Source of the DNA: Limnomonas spitsbergensis
Lineage: Eukaryota > Chlorophyta > Chlorophyceae > Chlamydomonadales
Length of the DNA: 64,000 nucleotides
Reading direction: 5' to 3'
NCBI GenBank assembly: GCA_037349105.1
Contig: JAYJMM010000009.1
Coordinates: 1,240,001 to 1,304,000, forward strand
Made by a program: the position numbers and the translations under genes
In this document: positions 56,473 through 62,400 of the stretch, in pieces
Numbering within the stretch: the stretch's first letter is position 1
How the letters are laid out: each line of letters begins with the position of its first letter
The notes under the pieces: model-generated
Databases searched by the model: none
Seen by the model: the letters and a program-made list of their open reading frames with translations, nothing else
What the model was told of the DNA's origin: nothing

Positions 56473-59400
56473 CACATAATCGCACACCTATGACACAGAT
56501 CACTATATGAGCTGCAGGTTGAGACCCTGAACCCTCTGCCGCCCCCATCCCCCCTTCAACCACATAAGTGCTGGATTAGCTGCAGGTTGAGACCCTGAAC
56601 CCTCTGCCGCCCCCATCCCCCCCTTTAACCACATAAGTGCTGGATTAGCTGCAGGTTGAGACCCTGAACCCTCTGCCGCCCCCATCCCCCCTTCAACCAC
56701 ATAAGTGCTGGATTAGCTGCAGGTTGAGACCCTGAACCCTCTGCCGCCCCCATCCCCCCTTCAACCACATGAGTGCTGGATTAGCTGCAGGTTGAGACCC
56801 TGAACCCTCTGCCGCCCCCATCCCCCCTTCAACCACATAAGTGCTGGATTAGCTGCAGGTTGAGACCCTGAACCCTCTACCACCCCCATCCCCCCTTCAA
56901 CCACATAAGTGCTGGATTAGCTGCAGGTTGAGACCCTGAACCCTCTACCACCCCCATCCCCCCTTCAACCACATAAGTGCTGGATTAGCTGCAGGTTGAG
57001 ACCCTGAACCCTCTACCGCCCCCATCCCCCCTTCAACCACATAAGTGCTGGATTAGCTGCAGGTCGAGACCCTGAACCCTCTACCACCCCCATCCCCCCT
57101 TCAACCACATAAGTGCTGGATTAGCTGCAGGTTGAGACCCTGAACCCTCTACCACCCCCATCCCCCCTTCAACCACATAAGTGCTGGATTAGCTGCAGGT
57201 TGAGACCCTGAACCCTCTACCACCCCCATCCCCCCTTCAACCACATAAGTGCTGGATTAGCTGCAGGTTGAGACCCTGAACCCTCTACCACCCCCATCCC
57301 CCCTTCAACCACATAAGTGCTGGATTAGCTGCAGGTTGAGACCCTGAACCCTCTACCACCCCCATCCCCCCTTCAACCACATAAGTGCTGGATTAGCTGC
57401 AGGTTGAGACCCTGAACCCTCTACCACCCCCATCCCCCCTTTAACCACAGGCCCTAGTTGCTGCCACATTAGAGCTGGATCAGCTGCGTGAGCAGTACAA
57501 TAATCTGAGGCACACGAGTGAGGTGATGATGGAGGCCAAGGATGCAGAGGTGAGAGCAAGGTAGTTGCGGGGCTGGGGGGTTGTGGACAGGGTTGAAGGG
57601 GGTGGGGGACAGAGGGTTGGGAGGGGGGTGAAGATAGTTATGAAGTGCTTGCAAGTCGCAGTTGACAACATGGTGTGCCTCTGACTCTTTGTTGTGACTG
57701 AGGCACACGATTGAGGTGATGATGGAGGCTAATTATGCAGAGGTGAGAGCAAGGTTGAAGGTTGTTGGGGGGTGGGGGACAGAGGGTTGGGGGGGGGGGG
57801 GGGGGGGGGGGTGAAGGTAGTTATGAAGGGCTCGCAAATCGCAGTTGGCAGTTGGTTGACAGTTGTTGTGTCTCAGTTGGCAGTTAATGGGCAGTTGGTG
57901 TGTCTCTAACTCTCTGTTGCGGCTGAGGCACACGAGCGAGGTGATGATGATAGGTGTTGCAGCTGGTTTGCCCTTCAGGATCGAACCCTAAACCCTGTCC
58001 TTCAGGATCGAACCCTAAACCCTGCCCTTTGGGATGTTACCCTAAACCCTGTCCTTCAGGATCGAACCCTAAACCCTGTCCTTCAGGATCGAACCCTAAA
58101 CCCTGTCCTTCAGGATCGAACCCTAAACCCTGTCCTTCAGGATCTAACCCTAAACCCTGTCCTTCAGGATCGAACCCTAAACCCTGTCCTTCAGGATCTA
58201 ACCCTAAACCCTGTCCTTCAGGATCTACACCTAAACCCTTAACCCATCCTGCTGGTCCTACATCCTGTCCGAAGTACTCCATTATGCCCTTCAGGACCTA
58301 ACCCCAACACTGTACCCCTTATTGAAGGTATTCAGGACATCAATCCTGTACCCTATACCCTATACCCTGTACCCCTGTACCCCTGTGTCCCTATACCCTG
58401 TATCCCTGTGTCCATATACCCCTATACCCTGTACCCCTATACCCTTTACCCTGTACCCCTATACCCTGTACCCTGTACCCTATACCCTGTACCCCTGTGT
58501 CCATATACCCTATACCCTATACCATGTACCCTGTACCCCTATACCCTGTACCCCTGTGTCCCTATACCCTGTACCCCTGTACCCTGTACTGCAGGTGCTG
58601 CAGCTTGTCCGCAAGTACACCATTATGTCCTTTGAGCTATAACCCTAAACCCCGTACCCTGTACCCTAAACCCTGTGCCCTGTACCCTATACCCTGCACC
58701 CTGTACCCCTGTACCGCAGGTGCTGCAGCTTGTCCGCAAATACACCATTATGCACGAGGAGCTGCAGGCCGCTCGGGCTCAGCAGCAGCAGCAGCGCAAG
58801 CTAGCTTCCTCGGCCTCGACGCGCTCGCGCGACGAGGCCGGCGATGGGGCGACGGGAAACGGCGGATCGCACCACGCGAAAGGCCAACTGGTGGTGGCCG
58901 ATGGCTGGCAGGTGGGTGAAGGGGGATGGCAAGCCAGACCGGACAGCAGGCCCTCTGCTGGTGGCTGACAGCTGGCAGGTAGGTGACAGGGCTTGCGTAG
59001 GGGTGACGGGGCTTGCAAAGGGGTTACAGGTAACGGCAGGCCAGGCTGCACAGACGGCCCACTGGGTGGCGGCGGACAGCTGGCAGGTAGGTGACTTAGG
59101 CTGGAACAGGGGTGACAGGGAACGGCAGGCCAGGCTGCACAGAAGGCCCACTGGGTGGCGGCGGACAGCTGGCAGGTAGGTGATTTAGGCTGGAACAGGG
59201 GTGACAGGGAACGGCAGGCCAGGCTGCACAGACGGCCCGCTGGTGGCGGCCGACAGCTGGCAGGTAGGTGACATTGGCTGGAACAGGGGTGACAGGGAAC
59301 GGTAGGCCTGGCTGCACTGCTGGCCCGCTGGTGGCGGCCGACGGTCGGCAGGTAGGTGATGGGGAATGGTGGGTTGCACCGCACGGCAAGCCCACTGGTG

Positions 59401-62400
59401 GCGGCTGGCAGCTGGCAGGTAGGTAACTTAAGCTGGAACGGGGGTGACGGGGAACGGCAGGCCTGGCCACACGGCAGGCCCGCTGGTGGCGGCCGACGGT
59501 TGGCAGGTACTTTATGGGGAATGGTGGGCTGCACAGCACAGCAAGCCCACTGGTGGCCGCTGATGGCCGGACGCTGAGAAGTGTATGCAGCGAGAAAGGG
59601 TGTCCATAAACCCTTAACCTTGTACTCACAAAATGCCCCAGGACGATACTGAGTAGAATGCGCGCCATGACCCCTCCTGGGCCAGCAGGGATGCAATTGG
59701 GTCATGAACCCTTAACCTTGCCCTACATCAAAACCCTTAATTTAGCCCCCACCCCCCCACCCCTAAACATCCCAGGAGGATAGAAAGGAGGTTGCACGCT
59801 ATGACCCCTCCTGGGCCAGCAGGGATGCAATTGGGTCATGAAACCTTAACCTTGCCCTACATCAAAACCCTTAATCTCGCCCCCCCCCTAATCATCCCTG
59901 GATGATACCAAGCAGGATGCGCGCCGTGACCCCTCCTGGGCCAGCAGGGATGCAATTAGGTCATGAACCCTTAACCTTGCCCTACATCAAAACCCTTAAT
60001 CTCGCCCCCCCCCCCTAATCATCCCAGGATGATACCAAGCAGGATGTGTGCCGTGACCCCTCCTGGGCCAGCAGGGATGCAATTGGGTCATGGACCCTTA
60101 ACCTTGCCCTACATCAAAACCCTTAATCTCCCCCCCCCCTGAATCATCCCAGGATGATACCAAGCAGGATGCGCGCCGTGACCCCTCCTGGGCCAGCAGG
60201 GATGCAATTAGGTCATGAACCCTTAACCTTGCCCTACATCAAAACCATTAATCTCGCCCCCCCCCCCTAATCATCCCAGGATGATACCAAGCAGGATGCG
60301 CGCCGTGACCCCTCCTGGGCCAGCAGGGATGCAATTAGGTCATGAACCCTTAACCTTGCCCTACATCAAAACCCTTAATCTCGCCCCCACCCCCCCACCC
60401 CTAAACATCCCAGGAGGATAGAAAGGAGGATGCACGCTATGACCCCTCCTGGGCCAGCCCCTGGTGGGGCTCACCTAAGCCACAAAACCTTAACCTTGCC
60501 CCTTCCCCTCCCCCTAAACTCAAAACCCTCAACCTTGACACCCCCTAAATACCCAGGATGATACCGAGGAGGATGCACGTCGCGACGCCGCCTGGGCCGG
60601 TGCCGAGGGCTGGGGGGGGCGCACGCAGTCCAGCAGCGGGGGAGCAGCTGCAGGGCGGCCGTCGACCGCTAGCCAGATGCAGCTTATACAACCATCCAAC
60701 CTAGATGCGGGTGAGTGGACAAGGGCAGTGTCTTACATGAGGGGGGGGGGGAGGGGGGGACGCGCAGTCTTGCAGCAGGGCGGCCGTCAACCGCTAGCCA
60801 GATGCAGCTTATACAACCATCCAACCTAGATGCGGGTGAGTGGACAAGGGCAGTGTCTTACATGAGGGGGGGGGGGGGAGGGGGGGACGCGCAGTCTTGC
60901 AGCGGGGCGGCCGTCAACCGCTAGCCGGATGCAGCTTATGCAACCATCCAACATGGATGCGGGTGAGTGGACAAGGGCAGTGTCTTACATGAGGGGGGGG
61001 GGAGGGGACACGCAGTCTTGCAGCGGGGCGGCCGTCAACCGCTAGCCGGATGCAGCTTATGCAACCACCCAACATGGATGCGGGTGAGTGGACAAGGGCA
61101 GTGTCTTACATGAGGGGGGGGGGGGGGGGGGGGGGGGGACACGCAGTCTTGCAGCAGGGTGGCCGTCAACCGCTAGCCGGATGCAGCTTATGCAACCATC
61201 CAACCTAGATGCAGGTGAGTGGACAAGGGCAGTGTCTTACATGAGGGGGGGGGGGGCACGCAGTCTTGCAGCAGGGCCGCCGTCAACCGCTAGCCGGATG
61301 CAGCTTATGCAACCATCCAACCTAGATGTGGGTGAGTGGACAAGGGCAGTGTCTTACATGAGGGGGGGGGGGGACACGCAGTCTTGCAGCAGGGCGGCCG
61401 TCAACCGCTAGCCGGATGCAGCTTATGCAACCATCCAACCTAGATGCGGGTGAGTGGACAAGGGCAGTGTCTTACATGAGGGGGGGGGGGAGGGGGGGAC
61501 GCGCAGTCTTGCAGCGGGGCGGCCGTCAACCGCTAGCCGGATGCTGCTTATGCAACCATCCAACCTAGATGTGGGTGAGTGGGTAAAGGTTGTGTTTATT
61601 GTGGGGGGAGGGACAAGAAGTCCAGCAGCAGTACGAAAAACTGGGCGGATGGCATCATTGAATGCCGTAAAGCCTTGCACTAGACCAATGCCTTCCCGGC
61701 CCCTTCGGGAATTCTGGAAGACCTCATCCAAACTCCTTCGCTTAAATCGCTGTGACTGTCTCAGTTTGAAAACCCATTGACGCAAACCTTGAACTCTGGT
61801 CTGTAAACCCTAAACCCTAAACCCTAAACCCTGCCGCCCCCTTCAGGAATTTTGGAAGACCTCATCCAAGGCTCCTCAAAACTCGCTGTCACCGCCTCAA
61901 GCGGGGGAGGCGGTGCAGAAGCGACGGTGGCGGGCTCTCCTTCCAGGGCAGGCCCGGCGCCGGGCTCCGGTTTTGGAGCGCTGCTGGGCGGCCTGGGCCT
62001 AGATGTACATCCAGGGGAGGACAGGCAGTACGATGTGGAGGACGACGACGAGGGCGGCGGGGAGGACGGGCGCAGGAGCGGGGCTGGCGGAGGCAGCACC
62101 AGCGGTTCTGGAGCCGAGGTACGAGCGGGCCTGACTGTTGAGGGCCTGCCCCTCACAAATGATGAATATGTGATTGAATACATACATATATATTGATCTG
62201 CCCTTGCCCCTCCAAATAAATAAATCTATAAATTTATCTGCCCTTGTCCCTCCGTAATAATAAAATCTTCAAATTAATTCCCGTTGCCCCTCCAAGCAAA
62301 ATAAGAATATATATATTAATTAATCTCCCCTGCAACCCTCCAAAATAATGAATGTACCGTAGTATCAGTCAATTTTCGTTTTATATTGAATTCGTTTTTT

